A stretch of 64,000 nucleotides of DNA from Gammaproteobacteria bacterium (GCA_013178375.1 JABLXQ010000034.1:1-64000), one strand, 5' to 3'. Positions 34,591 to 44,725 are shown, counted from the first letter of the stretch. Translations and numbers: made by a program. Notes: generated by a model not told the origin, from the letters alone.

Positions 34591-36828
34591 TTACTGTACC
34601 CCTTCCAGTTTTTTCACGGCGTCTTCGGCGCTGGCGGCGGCCGCTTCGGCTTCCTGTGCGGCCGCTGTCAATGCCGCGATGTCGCCTTCACCGCTGGCTT
34701 GTGCCGCTTCCAGTGCCTTGCGCGCTTTTTTCAGCAGCACGCCGGTTTTGGCGACTTCCAGTTTGGCGGCTTTCACCGGGTCGTGGCCGGCATTTTTGGC
34801 CTGGATGTCTTCTTTCTGTTTGGCGCGGGCTTCCTTCATCGCCGCTTTCGACGCGTCGGACCGGGCTTTCAGTTCCGTCACGCGGACACGCAGTGTTTCC
34901 ACCTCGGCAGCATTACCGGCCGCTTCGGCGGCAGCCAGTGCGGCTTCCGCTTCCTTGTAGGCATTGAAATCGGCGGCGGAGGATTGCTTCAGTGCCTCCA
35001 TCGGATCATCGCTGTGGGATGCAGTGGCCGTTGCTTCAGCCACGCTGGATTCCGGCGCGGATTTTTCGGCGGCTTTCGCGGCGAGGAATGCATCCTTTGC
35101 AGCATCGGCCTTGGTTTTCAGCTGTTCGACTTTGGCGCGCAGGGCGTCGATATGTTCCGAGCCGCTTCTTTCGGCCGTTTCCAGCGCCTTTTGCGCATCC
35201 TTGTAGCGCTTCAACGTTGAAGCGGCAGCGGTTTGCAGTTTGGCCAGTTCATCGGCGACAGGTGCTGCATCGGTTGCAGCGGGGGCTGCCGGTGCGGCTC
35301 CGCTGTTTGCCGAGGGTGCCGTGGCTGTAGATGTTGTGGTCGCAGGCGCTTCCTTCTTCGCCGCCTGTTTCGCGGCGGCGGCCTTGGCGCGTTCCTGCCG
35401 CTTCAGTTCCTTCTCCTGTTCCTCACGCTCGATACGGGCCTTGCGTGCTTCGAAACGTTCGCGGGCGCGGTCGGCCTTGTGCACTTCCTGCTGCTGCTGG
35501 CGGATGGCGCCCTTGGCGAAACGGTAGTACTGCACCAGCGGAATACTGCTGGGGCACACGTAGGAACAGGCGCCGCACTCGATGCAGTCGAACAGGTTGA
35601 AGTGCTCGGCCTTGCCGAATTCCTTGGCTTTGGCAAACCAGTACAGTTGCTGCGGCAGCAGATTCACCGGACAGGCCTGGGCGCAGGACGCACAGCGGAT
35701 GCAGGGCTGTTCCGGCGCGGGATCGGGAAATTCCTGCTCGGTAGCCACGAGCAGGCAGTTGGTGGTTTTCACCACCGGCACGCCCGGATCGTGAATGGTA
35801 AAGCCCATCATGGGACCGCCCATCACCAGCCGGTGCAGCTTGTCTTTTTGCAGGCCGGCCTGTTGCAGCAGATCGGCCACGGGCGTGCCCAGCAGCACTT
35901 CGTAATTGCCCTTCTGTTCGATCGCATCGCCGGTCAGTGTGGTGATGCGGGAAATCAGCGGTTCGCCATCGATGATCGCGCGCTTCACGGCATAAGCGGT
36001 GCCGGTATTCTGGCAGATCACGCCCACGTCAGCGGGCAGGCCGCCGCTGCGCACTTCCTTCCCGGTCAGAATCTGGATCAGCTGCTTTTCGCCACCGGAC
36101 GGGTATTTAGTGGGCACCACCAGGACGTCGATGTTGGTGCCGTTCTCTTTACTCAATCCAGCGCAGGCGTTGCGCAGCGCTTCAATCGCCTGCGGTTTGT
36201 TGTCTTCGATGCCGATCAGGATTTCCTTCGGCTCCACCAGCCAGGCCATGATCTGCAGACCGGCCACCACTTCGTCAGCCCGTTCCTGGATCAGGCGGTC
36301 ATCGGCGGTGATATAGGGTTCGCATTCCACCGCGTTGAGAATCAGCTGTTCGATCTGCGCGTCTGCCTTTACACCCAGTTTCACCACAGTGGGGAAACCG
36401 GCGCCGCCCATGCCGGCAATACCGGCGTTGCGGATGCACTCCAGCACTTCTTTCTTTGTGTGCTCGCGGTAATCGGCTAACGGCTGGCGTTCAGTCCAGC
36501 GGTCTTCGCCATCGGTTTTGATGGTGATGCAGAGTGAATCGATCTGCGACGGATGCTGCACTGCATGCTGTTCGATGGCTTCCACCACGCCGGACGTGGG
36601 TGCGTGCACCGGCAGGCTGACGAAGCCGGTGGCCTCGCCGATCTTCTGGCCTTTCAATACGCGGTCGCCCACCTGCACCAGCGGTTTGGCGGGGGCACCG
36701 ATGTGTTGCTGCACGGGTACTACCAAATGCGCGGGAATCGCGGCCGGGCGAATGGCGTTGCGGGAGGATTGTTGCTTGTTTTCCGGTGGATGAATGCCGC
36801 CGGGAATGTCCCAGATACGACGGCTCAT
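34591..36828 (-). CDS. rsxC: Rnf/Rsx electron transport complex subunit C
   Basis: A 745-residue peripheral subunit thought to take electrons from NADH. N-terminal GIHPPENK and the RnfC barrel; NADH/FMN site IAGMGGAGFPTVVKL; two 4Fe-4S motifs CIRCASCAQACPVNLLP and CIECGACSYVCPSSIPL at about residues 370-430. The C-terminal 300 residues are an Ala/Lys/Glu-rich coiled coil with imperfect repeats of about 65 residues (YKDAQKALETAERSGSE; YKEAEAALAAAEAAGNAAE), as in long enteric RsxC. ATG 36828 is used; the frame opens two codons earlier at TTG. Confidence 0.95.
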   Translation of the reverse strand: MSRRIWDIPGGIHPPENKQQSSRNAIRPAAIPAHLVVPVQQHIGAPAKPLVQVGDRVLKGQKIGEATGFVSLPVHAPTSGVVEAIEQHAVQHPSQIDSLCITIKTDGEDRWTERQPLADYREHTKKEVLECIRNAGIAGMGGAGFPTVVKLGVKADAQIEQLILNAVECEPYITADDRLIQERADEVVAGLQIMAWLVEPKEILIGIEDNKPQAIEALRNACAGLSKENGTNIDVLVVPTKYPSGGEKQLIQILTGKEVRSGGLPADVGVICQNTGTAYAVKRAIIDGEPLISRITTLTGDAIEQKGNYEVLLGTPVADLLQQAGLQKDKLHRLVMGGPMMGFTIHDPGVPVVKTTNCLLVATEQEFPDPAPEQPCIRCASCAQACPVNLLPQQLYWFAKAKEFGKAEHFNLFDCIECGACSYVCPSSIPLVQYYRFAKGAIRQQQQEVHKADRARERFEARKARIEREEQEKELKRQERAKAAAAKQAAKKEAPATTTSTATAPSANSGAAPAAPAATDAAPVADELAKLQTAAASTLKRYKDAQKALETAERSGSEHIDALRAKVEQLKTKADAAKDAFLAAKAAEKSAPESSVAEATATASHSDDPMEALKQSSAADFNAYKEAEAALAAAEAAGNAAEVETLRVRVTELKARSDASKAAMKEARAKQKEDIQAKNAGHDPVKAAKLEVAKTGVLLKKARKALEAAQASGEGDIAALTAAAQEAEAAAASAEDAVKKLEGVQ

Positions 36829-36856
36829 GCGCAAATTCTCATCATGCCTAACTTCA

Positions 36857-37453
36857 TCATGCGATGTTCCTTACCGGGATCAGGTCGCCGGGACGGGCGC
36901 CAATGCCGGCGGGCGGCTGCCAGGTCCAGGTCTGCTGTGTGGTTTTCACCGGCAGCATGTCGATACAGTCCACCGGGCAGGGCTCCACGCAAAGGTCGCA
37001 GCCGGTGCATTCGTCCACCATGACGGTGTGCATCTGCTTGGCGGCACCGAGGATCGCGTCCACCGGGCAGGCCTGCAGGCATTTGGTGCAGCCGATGCAT
37101 TCTGCTTCGCGAATGTAGGCCACCATCTTGTGTTCTTTTTCCGCGCCGTATTCCGCATCCAGCGGCACGAATTCGCGGCCCAGCAGATCCGCCAGGGCGC
37201 GAATCGTGTCTTCGCCGCCGGGGACGCATTTGTTGATGTCTTCGCCCGCTGCCATGCCTTCTGCATAGGGGCGGCAGCCGGGGTGCCCGCACTGGCCGCA
37301 CTGGGTTTGCGGCAACAGGTCGTCGATCTGCTCGACGATGGGATTGCCTTCCACATGGAATTTCACGGCGGCAAAACCGAGGATGGCGCCGAACACCAGC
37401 GCCATGACCACCAGCGCCGAGACCGCTCCGATATTGTTGGCCAGAAGATCCAT
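36857..37453 (-). CDS. rsxB: Rnf/Rsx electron transport complex subunit B
   Basis: A 198-residue ferredoxin-like subunit: N-terminal membrane helix ([19 protein letters not shown]), an Fe-S domain with [15 protein letters not shown], then two 4Fe-4S motifs [16 protein letters not shown] and [16 protein letters not shown]. Relays electrons between RsxC and the membrane subunits. ATG 37453 is 10 bp after the rsxA stop. Confidence 0.97.
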   Translation of the reverse strand: MDLLANNIGAVSALVVMALVFGAILGFAAVKFHVEGNPIVEQIDDLLPQTQCGQCGHPGCRPYAEGMAAGEDINKCVPGGEDTIRALADLLGREFVPLDAEYGAEKEHKMVAYIREAECIGCTKCLQACPVDAILGAAKQMHTVMVDECTGCDLCVEPCPVDCIDMLPVKTTQQTWTWQPPAGIGARPGDLIPVRNIA

Positions 37454-37463
37454 ACTGACTGCC

Positions 37464-38048
37464 CTAAATCTTGATCAGGCCGGAAAAGCCCATGAACGCC
37501 AGCGACATCAGGCCGGCGGTGATCATGCCGATGCTGGCGCCCTTGAACGGGGTTGGCACGTCGGACACCAGAATCCGCTCGCGCATGGCGGCGAACAGAA
37601 TCAGCACCAGCGAAAAGCCCAATGCACCGCCAAAGCCATACAGGAAAGCGTATATGAAACTGTCGACGCCTTTCTTGACCGTGAGCAGCGCCACGCCCAG
37701 CACGGCACAGTTCACCGTGATCAGCGGCAGGAAAATACCCAGCACGCGGTAGAGCAGGGGGCTGGTCTTGCGCATCACGGTTTCGGTGAACTGCACGGTA
37801 ACGGCAATCACCAGAATGAAGGACATGGTTTTCAGATAAGCCACATCCAGCGGCACCAGGATGTAGGTGTAGGTCAGGTAGGTGAGCACGGACGACAGCG
37901 TGAGCACGAAGGTGGTGGCCATCGCCATGCCGATGGCGGTTTCCAGCTTGTTGGACACACCCATGAACGGGCACAGGCCAAGAAACTGCACCAGCACGAA
38001 ATTGTTGACCAGAATGGTGCTGATCAGGACCAGCAGAAACTCAGGCAT
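37464..38048 (-). CDS. rsxA: Rnf/Rsx electron transport complex subunit A
   Basis: A 194-residue membrane subunit with six helices, first gene of the rsx operon. [19 protein letters not shown] and [11 protein letters not shown] are family motifs, each with a conserved Cys, and pair with the equivalent ones in RsxE. Start is MPEFLLVL (ATG 38048); seven extra upstream codons are not conserved. Confidence 0.96.
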   Translation of the reverse strand: MPEFLLVLISTILVNNFVLVQFLGLCPFMGVSNKLETAIGMAMATTFVLTLSSVLTYLTYTYILVPLDVAYLKTMSFILVIAVTVQFTETVMRKTSPLLYRVLGIFLPLITVNCAVLGVALLTVKKGVDSFIYAFLYGFGGALGFSLVLILFAAMRERILVSDVPTPFKGASIGMITAGLMSLAFMGFSGLIKI

Positions 38049-38103
38049 GTGGGTAACCCTTTGCGTCAATCAGACAGTACGGGGGAGCGGGATTTTACCA
38101 CGA

Positions 38104-40134
38104 TTACTTCACCCGCATGCCGGGGATGGCGCCGCTGTCCGGTTCCAGGATGAAGATGTCCTTCCCGCCGGGGCCGGCGGCCAGCACCATGCCTTCCGAC
38201 ATTCCGAATTTCATCTTGCGTGGCGCCAGGTTGGCCACCATCACGGTCAGCTTGCCCACCAGATCTTCCGGTTGATAGGCCGACTTGATGCCCGCAAACA
38301 CATTGCGGGTTTCGCCCCCGATATCGAGGGTCAACTGTAGCAACTTGTCGGCGCCCGCCACATGACCGGCAGCGACAATCTTCGCCACCCGGATGTCAAC
38401 TTTGGCAAATTCGTCGAAGCTGATGACGGGGGCCACCGGATCAGCGTCCAGTGCGGTTTTTGGTTTGGCAGGTGCCTCGGCGGCGGCTTCTGTCTTGCCG
38501 TCCTCGATCAGCGCTTCGATCTGCTTCATGTCCACCCGCTGCATCAGCGGTTTGAAGGTGTTGATGGCGTGGTCCAGCAGCAGGTTGTTGACGTCTTCCC
38601 AGTGGAACGGAGCCACCTTCAGGAAGGCTTCGGTTTCCGCCGCCAGTTTCGGCAATACCGGCTTCAGGTAAATCACCAGCAGGCGGAACAGGTTGATGCC
38701 CACGGTGCAGACATCCAGCACTTCCTGTTCCTTGCCCGGCTGTTTCGCCAGCGCCCAGGGTGCTTTCTCGTCGATGTACTGGTTGGCCTTGTCGGCAATC
38801 GCCATGATTTCGCGCATGGCCTTGCCGAATTCGCGCTGCTCGTAAAAATCGGCAATCACAGCGGCCTTGCCCTGGGCTTCCGCCAGCAGATCGGGCTCGG
38901 CATTGTGGGCCGACAGTTTGCCGCCCTGCTTGGCAATGAAACCGGCGGAACGGCTGGCAATGTTCACCACCTTGTTCACCAGATCCGCATTCACGCGCTG
39001 GGCGAAATCTTCCAGGTTCAGGTCGATGTCGTCGATGTGCCCGCTCAGTTTCGCTGCGAAGTAATAACGCAGGTACTCCGGATTCAAATGGCGCAGATAG
39101 GTTTCCGCCTTGATGAAGGTGCCGCGGGATTTCGACATTTTCGCGCCGTTCACGGTGACGAAGCCGTGGGAGAAAATCGCGGTGGGCGTGCGGAAATCCG
39201 CTCCGGTGAGCATGGCGGGCCAGAACAGGCCGTGGAAATTGATGATGTCCTTGCCGATGAAATGGTACAGCTCGGCGGTGGAATCCTTGCCCCAGTAATC
39301 GTCGAACTTCAGGTCCGGCCGGCGGGCGCACAGGTTTTCAAAACTGGCCATGTAGCCGATGGGTGCGTCCAGCCAGACATAAAAATGCTTGCCCGGATGA
39401 TCGGGAATCTCGAAGCCGAAATAGGGCGCCTCGCGGGAGATGTCCCACTGCTGCAGGCCGGCTTCCAGCCACTCAGCCAACTTGTTGGCGATGCCTTCCT
39501 GCAGGCGGCCGGAGCGGGTCCATTCCTTCAGCATGCCGTCGAATTTGGGCAGGTCGAAAAACAGTTGGGTGTTGGCTTTCAATACCGGGGTGGCGCCGGA
39601 AATGGTGGAGCGCGGATCTTTCAGTTCGCTGGCCGCGTAGGTGGCGCCGCAGGCTTCGCAGTTGTCGCCGTACTGGTCGGCGGTGCCGCACTTGGGGCAG
39701 GTGCCTTTCACGAAACGGTCCGCCAGGAACATCTGTTTTTCCGGGTCGAACAGCTGGGTGATTTCCCGCGCCACGATGTAGCCCTTGTCGCGGTTGCGCG
39801 CGTAAATCAGGTTGGAGAAGTGGCGGTTTTCGTCGGAATGGGTGGAATGGTAATTGTCGAAGCCCACCAGAAACGCGGCGAAATCCCGTTCGTGTTCGGC
39901 TTTCACCACGGCAATCTGTTCTTCCGGCGTGCGGCCCAGCTGTTCGGCCTTGAGCATGATGGCGGTGCCGTGGGCGTCGTCGGCGCAGACGTAGGTGCAA
40001 TTGTGCCCGCGCAGTTTCTGGAACCGCACCCAGATGTCGGTCTGGATGTATTCCAGCATGTGGCCCAGGTGAATGGGGCCGTTGGCGTAGGGCAGGGCGC
40101 TGGTGACGAGGATCTTGCGTTGGGTTGCGGTCAT
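38104..40134 (-). CDS. metG: Methionyl-tRNA synthetase
   Basis: A 676-residue class I synthetase: [15 protein letters not shown] holds the HIGH motif (HLGH), KMSKSRGTF the KMSKS motif, a zinc-binding knuckle [19 protein letters not shown], and a C-terminal EMAP-II-like tRNA-binding and dimerisation domain ([20 protein letters not shown]...[16 protein letters not shown]). Length equals that of the Escherichia coli enzyme. Adjacent to the rsx operon and transcribed in the same direction, with a 55-bp gap. Confidence 0.98.
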   Translation of the reverse strand: MTATQRKILVTSALPYANGPIHLGHMLEYIQTDIWVRFQKLRGHNCTYVCADDAHGTAIMLKAEQLGRTPEEQIAVVKAEHERDFAAFLVGFDNYHSTHSDENRHFSNLIYARNRDKGYIVAREITQLFDPEKQMFLADRFVKGTCPKCGTADQYGDNCEACGATYAASELKDPRSTISGATPVLKANTQLFFDLPKFDGMLKEWTRSGRLQEGIANKLAEWLEAGLQQWDISREAPYFGFEIPDHPGKHFYVWLDAPIGYMASFENLCARRPDLKFDDYWGKDSTAELYHFIGKDIINFHGLFWPAMLTGADFRTPTAIFSHGFVTVNGAKMSKSRGTFIKAETYLRHLNPEYLRYYFAAKLSGHIDDIDLNLEDFAQRVNADLVNKVVNIASRSAGFIAKQGGKLSAHNAEPDLLAEAQGKAAVIADFYEQREFGKAMREIMAIADKANQYIDEKAPWALAKQPGKEQEVLDVCTVGINLFRLLVIYLKPVLPKLAAETEAFLKVAPFHWEDVNNLLLDHAINTFKPLMQRVDMKQIEALIEDGKTEAAAEAPAKPKTALDADPVAPVISFDEFAKVDIRVAKIVAAGHVAGADKLLQLTLDIGGETRNVFAGIKSAYQPEDLVGKLTVMVANLAPRKMKFGMSEGMVLAAGPGGKDIFILEPDSGAIPGMRVK

Positions 40135-40313
40135 GGTGGCTCGGACAGAATGGCGTCAGGATTTAGGGAAAAATCGAAAGCCGGTAACTATATCCTCAAT
40201 GGCAGAGTGAAGCCAGAAAGCCACCCGCCGGCAACCGGTTACAGTTTGTCACCGGTATTGGTTTGCGTTTGGAATGAGACAAATAAATAATATTGTCTCA
40301 TTTAATCTATAGA
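40135..40313. promoter_or_regulatory. Intergenic with palindromic operator-like site
   Basis: Between the divergent metG and the MCWS membrane protein gene. AATGAGACAA (40273-40282) and TTGTCTCATT (40293-40302) are perfect 10-bp arms with a 10-bp AT-rich spacer, typical of a TetR-type operator. A MITE-like element (40314-40451) lies just downstream, between this site and the membrane-protein start. Confidence 0.5.
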
Positions 40314-40451
40314 GGGCATCTCTAAAACGAGGATTTTTCTGGGAGAGCAAGGAAGCACCGCGCGCAGAACCGCAGTTTACTTGAAGTAAATGAGGATTCG
40401 AGCACGGAGCTGACGCGGCTATCACGGAAAAAGACCGTTTTAGAGATGCCC
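40314..40451. mobile_element. MITE-like element, 138 bp
   Basis: Perfect 16-bp terminal inverted repeats GGGCATCTCTAAAACG and CGTTTTAGAGATGCCC bound 138 bp without an open frame. The internal edges are partly complementary (GGATTTTTC vs GGAAAAAG). This is the form of a non-autonomous transposable element; no obvious target-site duplication is seen, and the parent transposase is not in the window. Confidence 0.65.
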
Positions 40452-40481
40452 GTAAAACCAATCATTTGCCGGGAATACCGT

Positions 40482-41255
40482 ATGTGCTGGAGTGCCGAGG
40501 CCAGTTTTGCACTGGCCACCGTGGGCTTGTCGACCGTGGCCATTGCCGCGCGACAGGGGGAAAAGAAGGAGCTGTATCTGCCGCTGCTGTGGTTTTCCCT
40601 GATGGAACTGCTGCAGGGCTTCACCTACTGGTGGATTGATATCTGCGACAGCCCGCCCAATCAGCTGCTGACCCTGCTGGGCTACCTGCACATCGCCTTC
40701 CAGCCGTTCTTCGCCAACATGATCTCGATGTATTTCCTGCCGGAGAATGTGCAAAGGCGCATCGGGACCTGGGTGTATGCCCTTTGCTTCGCGGGAGCCA
40801 TCGCCATGATCGTCGACATCTACCCGTTCGAATGGGCCCAGCACAGCAAGCTGCACATGCTGGACAGCACCCGGCTCTGCTCGGTGTCCGGTGACTGGCA
40901 CATTGCCTGGCACGTTCCGGTGTTCGATACCTCCTGGGCCCGGTTTGGCTTCGTGAAGGAGCCCTATTTCATGCTGGTGTTCCTGCTGCCCCTGCTGTAC
41001 GGCTCGTGGAAATTCACGCTGTATCACATCCTCACCGGCCTGGTGCTGTCGGTGTTGCTGACACGGGATTCCCATGAAACGGCGGCAGTCTGGTGCCTGC
41101 TGTCCATCGGTCTGCTCGCCATCGTCGCCAAGACGCCGATTCGCCGCTATCTGTTTACGCAGAAATGGTACGGCGTGCGTTACCCGCGCTGGATTGGCGG
41201 GGAAGGGCGGCCGGTGCCGATGGCGCGAGCGGAAGAGCCTGCCGTGTTGTCGTGA
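40482..41255 (+). CDS. Conserved membrane protein beginning MCWSAEAS
   Basis: A 257-residue protein with about six to seven hydrophobic segments and the characteristic start MCWSAEASFALATVG, followed by LWFSLMELLQGFTYWWIDIC and YLHIAFQPFFANM. I believe this is the family annotated as DUF5765, function unknown. The usual start is ATG 40482; the alternative 40446 lies inside the terminal repeat of the MITE, which has probably replaced part of the original leader. A hairpin at 41265 terminates the transcript. Confidence 0.75.
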   Translation: MCWSAEASFALATVGLSTVAIAARQGEKKELYLPLLWFSLMELLQGFTYWWIDICDSPPNQLLTLLGYLHIAFQPFFANMISMYFLPENVQRRIGTWVYALCFAGAIAMIVDIYPFEWAQHSKLHMLDSTRLCSVSGDWHIAWHVPVFDTSWARFGFVKEPYFMLVFLLPLLYGSWKFTLYHILTGLVLSVLLTRDSHETAAVWCLLSIGLLAIVAKTPIRRYLFTQKWYGVRYPRWIGGEGRPVPMARAEEPAVLS

Positions 41256-41264
41256 ATGGTTTTT

Positions 41265-41299
41265 GAAGGGGCGGGTTGAGCCCGCTCCTTCCAGTTTTT
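41265..41299 (+). terminator. Rho-independent terminator
   Basis: GAAGGGGCGGG and CCCGCTCCTTC form a stem with one mismatch and a five-base loop, followed by CCAG and five T, just after the membrane protein gene. Confidence 0.6.
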
Positions 41300-41420
41300 C
41301 CGCCAGAATTCCCCGCTGATAGCCGCAGTTTTTCAACGCCATTGATTTCATTCAATTGACAGTTTTGGCCCGGTTCCTTTTACTGCAGAGACCTGTTTTG
41401 CAATCTGGAGCCTGCTGTCG

Positions 41421-42347
41421 ATGACCACTGCCACCACCGCCGACCACTGGACCCATCTGCTGCGTGCCCATGCCCGCGAGCATCGGACAGCCGCGTTTGG
41501 ACTGGGGATTGGTCTGCTGGCGGTGCTGTTGCTGCTGGCGCAGAGCCTGATCCAGATCGCGGCGGGCAATGCACCGCCGGGACTGAAGCTGGCCATGCTG
41601 GGTGGACTGGCCGGCTTCGCCACCACGGCACTGGGCGCACTGCCGGCATTGGTCCTGCGCGGGCTGCCGCAGCGGGTGGAGGACACGCTGCTGGGCGCAG
41701 TGGCGGGCATGATGCTGGCCGCCAGCGCGTTTTCACTGCTGCTGCCGGGGCTGGATGCCGGCGAGAAAATTCTTGGCAGTGCTCCCCTCGGTGCCGGGGT
41801 GGTGGTGGCCGGTATGGCGCTGGGCGTGCTGCTGATGCTGGGCCTGGACCAGTTCACGCCCCATGAGCATGACAAGACCGGCCCCTGCGGCCCGGGCCAT
41901 GACGAATGCAGCCGCATCTGGCTGTTCGTGTTTGCCATTGCGCTGCACAACCTGCCGGAGGGCATGGCTATCGGCGTCGCTTTTTCCCAGGCCGACATGG
42001 CAGTGGGCTTGCCGTTGACCACCGCGATTGCGTTGCAGGATATTCCCGAAGGTCTCGCAGTAGCACTGGCCATTCGCGGCGCTGGCTATTCGCCGTTGCT
42101 GGCGGTGCTGGTGGCGGGCGCCAGCGGGTTGCTCGAACCATTGGGCGCGCTGCTGGGGGTGGGTTTGTCCAGCGGTATGGAAGTAGCCTATCCGGTTGGA
42201 CTGGGCCTGGCGGCCGGGGCCATGCTGTTTGTGGTGTCCCATGAGGTGATTCCGGAAACTCACCGCAACGGTCACCAGACATCGGCCACCGTGGGCCTGA
42301 TGCTGGGGTTCGCTGTGATGATGGTGCTCGACACTACCTTGGGCTGA
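41421..42347 (+). CDS. ZIP-family metal transporter
   Basis: A 308-residue membrane protein with about eight helices. The ZIP family metal sites are in ALHNLPEGMAIGVAF (helix 4) and IALQDIPEGLAVALAI (helix 5), with a metal-binding loop HEHDKTGPCGPGHDE before helix 4. Zinc or iron import is likely; the direction cannot be decided from sequence. The leader upstream lacks an obvious Fur or Zur box. Confidence 0.88.
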   Translation: MTTATTADHWTHLLRAHAREHRTAAFGLGIGLLAVLLLLAQSLIQIAAGNAPPGLKLAMLGGLAGFATTALGALPALVLRGLPQRVEDTLLGAVAGMMLAASAFSLLLPGLDAGEKILGSAPLGAGVVVAGMALGVLLMLGLDQFTPHEHDKTGPCGPGHDECSRIWLFVFAIALHNLPEGMAIGVAFSQADMAVGLPLTTAIALQDIPEGLAVALAIRGAGYSPLLAVLVAGASGLLEPLGALLGVGLSSGMEVAYPVGLGLAAGAMLFVVSHEVIPETHRNGHQTSATVGLMLGFAVMMVLDTTLG

Positions 42348-42461
42348 CTACATTGGGGTGTGTAAGCCGGGATGATTCTAGGGGGGAGTAATTCGCCAAC
42401 CGGGGTGTCCAACCTCAAACGAGTTCTGTTCGACAATCTGTTCGACAAGGAGATGCACACG

Positions 42462-42965
42462 ATGAAAGCCAAGAAAGCCGGTAAACCTGCCAAATCCGCC
42501 ATCGACATTGGCATCAGCGCGGATTCCCGCAAGCAGATCGCCAAGGGACTGTCCGCCCTGCTGGCCGACAGCTACACCCTGTACCTGATGACGCACAACT
42601 TTCACTGGAACGTCACCGGGCCCATGTTCAACAGCCTGCACATCATGTTCATGACCCAGTACACCGAACAGTGGACTGCGCTGGACGTGATTGCCGAGCG
42701 GATTCGGGCGCTGGGGCATCCGGCGCCGGGCACTTACAAGGAATTCGTCAAACTGGCGTCGATCAAGGAAGTGGAGGGCACGCCCAAGGCCACCGACATG
42801 ATCCGGCATCTGGTGGCGGCGCAGGAAGCCACCGCCCGCACTGCCCGCAGCCTGTTTCCCCTGGTGGACGCCGCCAACGACCAGCCCACTGCCGACGTGC
42901 TGACCCAGCGCCTGGAAGTGCACGAAAAGACCGCCTGGATGCTGCGCAGCCTGCTGGAGGAGTAA
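42462..42965 (+). CDS. dps: Dps-family ferritin-like DNA-binding protein
   Basis: A 167-residue member of the Dps family with a Lys-rich tail ([13 protein letters not shown]) that may bind DNA. The ferroxidase site is formed by [15 protein letters not shown] (His and Glu/Asp ligands) with [18 protein letters not shown]. Stores iron and protects DNA from peroxide. An AAGGAG box at 42448-42453 favours ATG 42462 over ATG 42453. A direct repeat CTGTTCGACAA occurs twice just upstream (about 42426-42448). Confidence 0.92.
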   Translation: MKAKKAGKPAKSAIDIGISADSRKQIAKGLSALLADSYTLYLMTHNFHWNVTGPMFNSLHIMFMTQYTEQWTALDVIAERIRALGHPAPGTYKEFVKLASIKEVEGTPKATDMIRHLVAAQEATARTARSLFPLVDAANDQPTADVLTQRLEVHEKTAWMLRSLLEE

Positions 42966-43015
42966 TCCCTCGGGCGGGTACCCGACTGTTCCGGTGGGGT
43001 ATTTTGGTTTAGCAT

Positions 43016-43045
43016 GGGCGGCCTCGTTAAGGGGTCGCCTTTTTT
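43016..43045 (+). terminator. Terminator after dps
   Basis: GGCGGCC and GGTCGCC pair with one mismatch over a nine-base loop, followed by six T. Confidence 0.55.
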
Positions 43046-43150
43046 GCTTCCCTGACACCCGTTTTATTCCCCGGTCACCCGTTGGCCCGCATTTCGCAGA
43101 ATGTCGAAATTGAGCCGATTGGCCAGAACGAAATTATTGGAGCAGTCCCC

Positions 43151-44242
43151 ATGAATTCCCAGTTGCATGAACAGGTCAGCCGCATTCTTGCCACCCAGCC
43201 CGATCCGGTGTCGCGTCAGAACCTGGTGGATGTCGCAGACCTGACAGAAGTTTCCCTGAGCGGCGATACCCTGAACCTGGGCCTGCAGTTCGGTTACCCC
43301 ATCAATGGTGTGAAGGAGCAGTTGCAGGCTGAACTGGCGCCCCTGTTCAGCAAGCTGGGTGCGGCGAAGGTCAATCTGAAGCTGGACTGGAAGGTGAAAC
43401 CGGCCCTGACCAAGGTGCTGGAAGGCGCGGGCAAGGTGCGCAATATCCTGGCGGTGGCGTCGGGCAAGGGCGGAGTGGGCAAGTCCACTACCGCTGTGAA
43501 CCTGGCCCTGGCCCTGGCCGCCGATGGCGCCCGGGTGGGTATTCTGGATGCCGACATTTATGGCCCCAGCCAGCCGCTGATGCTGGGGGTGCCCGAGGGC
43601 ACCAAGCCGCAGGTGCACCAGCAAACTTTTTTCCTGCCGATTGACGCGCTGGGCCTGCAGTCCATGTCCATGGGCTATCTGGTTACCGAGCAGACGCCGA
43701 TGGTGTGGCGCGGCCCCATGGCCAGCGGCGCGTTGCAGCAGTTGTTGAAGCAAACCATCTGGTCTGACCTGGATTATCTGGTGGTGGACATGCCCCCTGG
43801 CACCGGCGACATCCAACTGACCCTGTCGCAGCAGGTGCCGGTGTCTGGCGCGGTCGTGGTGACCACACCGCAGGACATTGCCCTGCTGGACGCGAAAAAA
43901 GGCGTGGAGATGTTCCGCAAGGTGAATGTGCCGGTGCTGGGGATCGTGGAGAACATGGCGATCCATATCTGCAGTAACTGCGGCCACAAGGAACACATTT
44001 TCGGCGCTGGCGGCGGCGAGAAGATTGCCAAGCAATACGGTGTATCGGTGCTGGGCAGTCTGCCCCTGAGTCTGTCGATCCGCGAGCAGGCGGACGGCGG
44101 CAAGCCTACCGTGGCGGCCGATCCCAACGGCGAGATCGCGGCCATCTACCGTCGCATCGCGCGGCTGGCGGCGGGGCAGCTGGCGAAGATGTCACGCCAG
44201 TCCGCCGGTGCTTTCCCCAAGATCAGCATTCACAACGACTGA
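43151..44242 (+). CDS. apbC: Iron-sulfur cluster carrier protein (Mrp/ApbC)
   Basis: A 363-residue P-loop ATPase that carries Fe-S clusters to apoproteins. It has an N-terminal DUF59 (MIP18-like) domain, then the deviant Walker A motif VASGKGGVGKSTTAVNLA, DADIYGPSQPLMLG and the cluster-binding CSNCGHKEHIFG (Cys-x-x-Cys). Start at ATG 43151; a longer frame exists but is not conserved. Followed by a MerR gene 3 bp away. Confidence 0.95.
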   Translation: MNSQLHEQVSRILATQPDPVSRQNLVDVADLTEVSLSGDTLNLGLQFGYPINGVKEQLQAELAPLFSKLGAAKVNLKLDWKVKPALTKVLEGAGKVRNILAVASGKGGVGKSTTAVNLALALAADGARVGILDADIYGPSQPLMLGVPEGTKPQVHQQTFFLPIDALGLQSMSMGYLVTEQTPMVWRGPMASGALQQLLKQTIWSDLDYLVVDMPPGTGDIQLTLSQQVPVSGAVVVTTPQDIALLDAKKGVEMFRKVNVPVLGIVENMAIHICSNCGHKEHIFGAGGGEKIAKQYGVSVLGSLPLSLSIREQADGGKPTVAADPNGEIAAIYRRIARLAAGQLAKMSRQSAGAFPKISIHND

Positions 44243-44245
44243 AGC

Positions 44246-44632
44246 ATGTTTATCGGCTCAGCAGCACGCATGACCGGCCTGTCCGTGAAAGCCATCCGCT
44301 TTTACGAATCGGCCGGTTTGATTCCGTCGCCACCCCGGGCAGGGCGTTATCGCCATTACGATGCCCGTTCCATCGAACTGCTGTTGCTGATCAAGGAAGC
44401 CAGGGCGCTGGGGGTGACGATCGCGGGGCTGAAAGGGCTGGTGCAGCAAGCGGACGGGCCGCTGGACTGGGGCACAGTGGTGGCGTTTCTTCAGCAGCAG
44501 AAAGCGCGGGTACAGGCCGACATTCAGGCGCTGCAAACGCAACTGCAGCGCATCGACGCCTGCCTGGGACTGATTGCGGAGTGCCCGGATGTCAGCCCGC
44601 TTCCGGTGTCCGCATCCAGCATAGCCTGTTGA
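44246..44632 (+). CDS. MerR-family transcriptional regulator
   Basis: A 128-residue regulator: winged HTH FIGSAARMTGLSVKAIRFYE SAGL at the N-terminus with the following RYRHYDARSIELL, then a dimerisation helix ending in a Cys-rich tail (Cys106 in DACLG, Cys114 in AECPD). Resembles CueR/SoxR-like members but lacks the typical Cys-rich effector loop. The dyad at 44669-44690 between it and the quinone reductase gene is probably its operator, within a 20-bp-spaced promoter. Confidence 0.88.
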   Translation: MFIGSAARMTGLSVKAIRFYESAGLIPSPPRAGRYRHYDARSIELLLLIKEARALGVTIAGLKGLVQQADGPLDWGTVVAFLQQQKARVQADIQALQTQLQRIDACLGLIAECPDVSPLPVSASSIAC

Positions 44633-44665
44633 CTTTCCCCCTACCCAGTTGATTCTCCCTACCTG

Positions 44666-44697
44666 TTGACTCTCCCCTAAAGGGCAGAGTGCATACT
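44666..44697 (+). promoter_or_regulatory. MerR-type promoter for the quinone reductase gene
   Basis: TTGACT (44666-44671) and CATACT (44692-44697) are spaced by 20 bases, the long spacing that MerR proteins correct. Centred in the spacer is a near-perfect dyad at 44669-44690 (ACTCTCCCC and GGGCAGAGT arms). Two degenerate copies of the left half occur just upstream (about 44627 and 44650). Confidence 0.6.
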
Positions 44698-44725
44698 GCG
44701 GCCGCCATGACGACCGGAGTATGAA

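Noticed and set aside
38362-40290. A 642-codon plus-strand open frame opposite metG
   Set aside because: Shadow of metG; no motif, and it would run against a well-defined synthetase.
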